Below, in pieces: positions 4,880 to 6,116 of a DNA stretch of 6,116 bases. This stretch comes from Rhodospirillales bacterium (GTDB taxonomy: Bacteria > Pseudomonadota > Alphaproteobacteria > Acetobacterales > Acetobacteraceae). The DNA is taken from NCBI GenBank assembly GCA_015654825.1, contig JAATGE010000282.1, positions 1 to 6,116 of the forward strand, read 5' to 3'. Position numbers and translations under genes: made by a program. Below the pieces are notes generated by a model. That model did not search any database and had not been told where the DNA came from. It saw nothing but the letters and a program-made list of their open reading frames with translations. Position 1 is the stretch's first letter. Each line of letters opens with the position of its first letter.

Positions 4880-5971
4880 ATGGACACTGCCCCTATGCGT
4901 GCCGCGATTGCATTGTCACGACGGGCGCTTGGTACGACTTGGCCTAATCCGCCGGTGGGGTGCGTGATTGCTAGCGCCACGGCGATCGTCGGGCAGGGCG
5001 TTACGGCGGCGGGCGGGCGGCCGCATGCGGAAACGCAGGCGCTCGCCATGGCGGGCGTGGCCGCGAGGGGCGCTACGGCGTTTGTCACGCTGGAGCCGTG
5101 CAGTCACCATGGGCAGACGCCGCCGTGCGCGGACGCGCTGGTGGAGGCCGGCGTTGCGCGGGTGGTTGTCGCGGCTGGCGACCCTGACCCGCGCGTCAAT
5201 GGCGCCGGCATCGGGCGGCTGCGGGCCGCGGGCATCGAGGTGATCGAGGGCGTCGAGAGCGAGGCGGCGACGGACATCCTCGCGGGGTTTTTCAGCCGCG
5301 TGGTGCGCGGGCGCCCGCTCGTCACGCTGAAGCTGGCCAGCACGCTGGATGGGCGGATTGCCACCTCCACGGGCGAAAGCCAGTGGATCACCGGCACGCC
5401 GGCGCGGAAGGCCGCGCATGCCATGCGCGGGCGGCACGATGCGGTGCTGGTCGGTGTCGGCACCGTGTTGGCGGACGATCCCGACCTGACCTGCCGGATT
5501 CCCGGCTACACCGCGCGGCCCACGGTGCGCCTGGTGCTGGACAGCCATTTGCGCACGCCGCTGATGTCCCGGCTGGTTGCTACCGCGGCGGACATCCCGA
5601 CCTGGATCCTGCATCGCGACGGGGCCGATCCGGCGCGCATCGAGGCGCTGAGCGGCGCGGGGGTGCGCTGCATCGAGATCGCGCACGACGCGGCGGGGAT
5701 CGATCCCATGGCGGCTTTGACCGTGCTGGCCGATGCGGGGCTGACAGCGGTCCTGGCCGAGGGCGGGGCGCGGCTTGCGGCCTCGCTGCTGCGGGCGGGT
5801 GCCGTGGATCGCCTGGCCTGGTTCGCGGCGCCCAGCATCCTTGGCGGCGACGGCCTGCCGGCGGTGCAGGCGATGGGGATCGACGCGCTGGCGGAGCAGC
5901 ACCGGTTTTCGAGGGTTGCGCAGCGACCGGTCGGCGACGATCTGCTGACCGAGTTCAGAAAGATCGCCTGA
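4880..5971 (+). CDS. ribD: Bifunctional diaminohydroxyphosphoribosylaminopyrimidine deaminase / 5-amino-6-(5-phosphoribosylamino)uracil reductase
   Basis: RibD carries out the second and third steps of riboflavin synthesis: zinc-dependent deamination of the GTP-derived pyrimidine, then NADPH reduction of the ribose. The 363-residue protein is full length. The N-terminal deaminase domain shows PNPPVGCVI (22-30), the zinc and proton-shuttle site HAE (49-51), and PCSHHGQTPPC (73-83) with Cys74 and Cys83 as ligands. The C-terminal reductase domain starts near 146 with PLVTLKLASTLDGRIAT (146-162) and continues through ESQWITG, HDAVLVGVGTVLADDPDLT (186-204), PTVRLVLD and VLAEGGARLAASLL (291-304). 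Both halves look intact. The ATG at 4880 has no clear Shine-Dalgarno; ATG 4895 is a possible alternative and would remove only five residues. ribE follows after six bases, so the two are co-transcribed. No FMN riboswitch core is recognisable upstream. Confidence 0.97.
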   Translation: MDTAPMRAAIALSRRALGTTWPNPPVGCVIASATAIVGQGVTAAGGRPHAETQALAMAGVAARGATAFVTLEPCSHHGQTPPCADALVEAGVARVVVAAGDPDPRVNGAGIGRLRAAGIEVIEGVESEAATDILAGFFSRVVRGRPLVTLKLASTLDGRIATSTGESQWITGTPARKAAHAMRGRHDAVLVGVGTVLADDPDLTCRIPGYTARPTVRLVLDSHLRTPLMSRLVATAADIPTWILHRDGADPARIEALSGAGVRCIEIAHDAAGIDPMAALTVLADAGLTAVLAEGGARLAASLLRAGAVDRLAWFAAPSILGGDGLPAVQAMGIDALAEQHRFSRVAQRPVGDDLLTEFRKIA

Positions 5972-5977
5972 CCCCGC

Positions 5978-6116
5978 ATGTTTACCGGCATCATTACCGC
6001 GCTCGGAAAAATCAGCGCCGCCACGCCGATCGGCGAGGGGCAGGATATGCGCCTGACAATCGTGGCGCCGGCGGAGTTCCTGGCCGCGCATGGGGGGACC
6101 TTGCTGGGGGCCTCGA
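5978..6116 (+). CDS. ribE: Riboflavin synthase, alpha chain (N-terminal part, runs off the right edge)
   Basis: The first 46 residues of riboflavin synthase are present, starting MFTGIITALGKISAATPIGE. The enzyme dismutates two molecules of 6,7-dimethyl-8-ribityllumazine to riboflavin and a recyclable pyrimidine. MFTGI(I/V) is the hallmark N-terminus of the first lumazine-binding barrel. The following LTIVAPAEFLAAHGGTLLGAS leads into the expected GASIA-NG-CLTV strand just beyond the edge. The ATG is six bases after the ribD stop with only a weak purine stretch before it, so expression probably depends on ribD translation. The same enzyme is called ribC in some alphaproteobacterial genomes. Confidence 0.93.
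   Translation, partial: MFTGIITALGKISAATPIGEGQDMRLTIVAPAEFLAAHGGTLLGAS

Noticed and set aside
4916..6091. A 391-residue minus-strand reading frame opposite ribD and ribE
   Set aside because: It is a shadow of ribD-ribE, whose motifs are complete; its composition (Arg, Gln, His, Pro) is that of a high-GC antisense frame.
1..6116. CRISPR arrays, tRNA or rRNA genes, phage genes
   Set aside because: No regular spaced repeats, no tRNA cloverleaf with conserved TTC arm, no rRNA strings and no phage-type proteins were seen on either strand.

Overview
The window is high-GC chromosomal DNA of an alphaproteobacterium, most likely an acetic-acid-bacteria relative (Acetobacteraceae). The evidence is the GTGA-overlapped hisB-DUF2628 pair, the ribD-ribE pair, protein sequence style, and two kinds of intergenic repeat that I recall as typical of that family. 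The taxonomic call is an inference; no rRNA or other marker gene is present.

Layout. Positions 1-836 (minus strand) hold the start of a DUF2628 membrane protein preceded by hisB, the head of a histidine-biosynthesis cluster that continues off the left edge. A divergent gene at 956-1354 (plus) encodes a small protein I do not recognise. Positions 1355-1662 are non-coding: a 22-bp tandem duplication, then a roughly 220-bp hairpin-rich element bounded by an inverted pair of GC-rich hairpins, lying between two convergent genes. Positions 1663-3309 (minus) hold a secreted cyanophycinase-like S51 peptidase followed by a GNAT acetyltransferase. The acetyltransferase has a short upstream reading frame overlapping its start by ATGA. 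Positions 3504-4618 (plus) hold an NAD(P)H-dependent FMN reductase and a cupin, joined by a TTGA overlap and a perfect hairpin. Positions 4880-6116 (plus) hold ribD and the start of ribE.

The strongest structural signal is a pair of AT-rich, T-run/A-run double-hairpin repeats (about 3386-3456 and 4755-4828) in opposite orientation on either side of the FMN reductase-cupin pair. They share a perfect 31-nt core and contrast sharply with the GC-rich surroundings. The simplest reading is two copies of a dispersed genomic repeat; a mobilised two-gene cassette is possible but not shown.

The genes are ordinary housekeeping and accessory metabolism: histidine and riboflavin synthesis, a flavin-using reductase close to the riboflavin genes, and a secreted peptidase-acetyltransferase pair. 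I do not see a new defence, mobile or biosynthetic system. The items worth a second look are the repeats, the unusual start regions of the GNAT and cupin genes, and the unassigned 132-residue protein.
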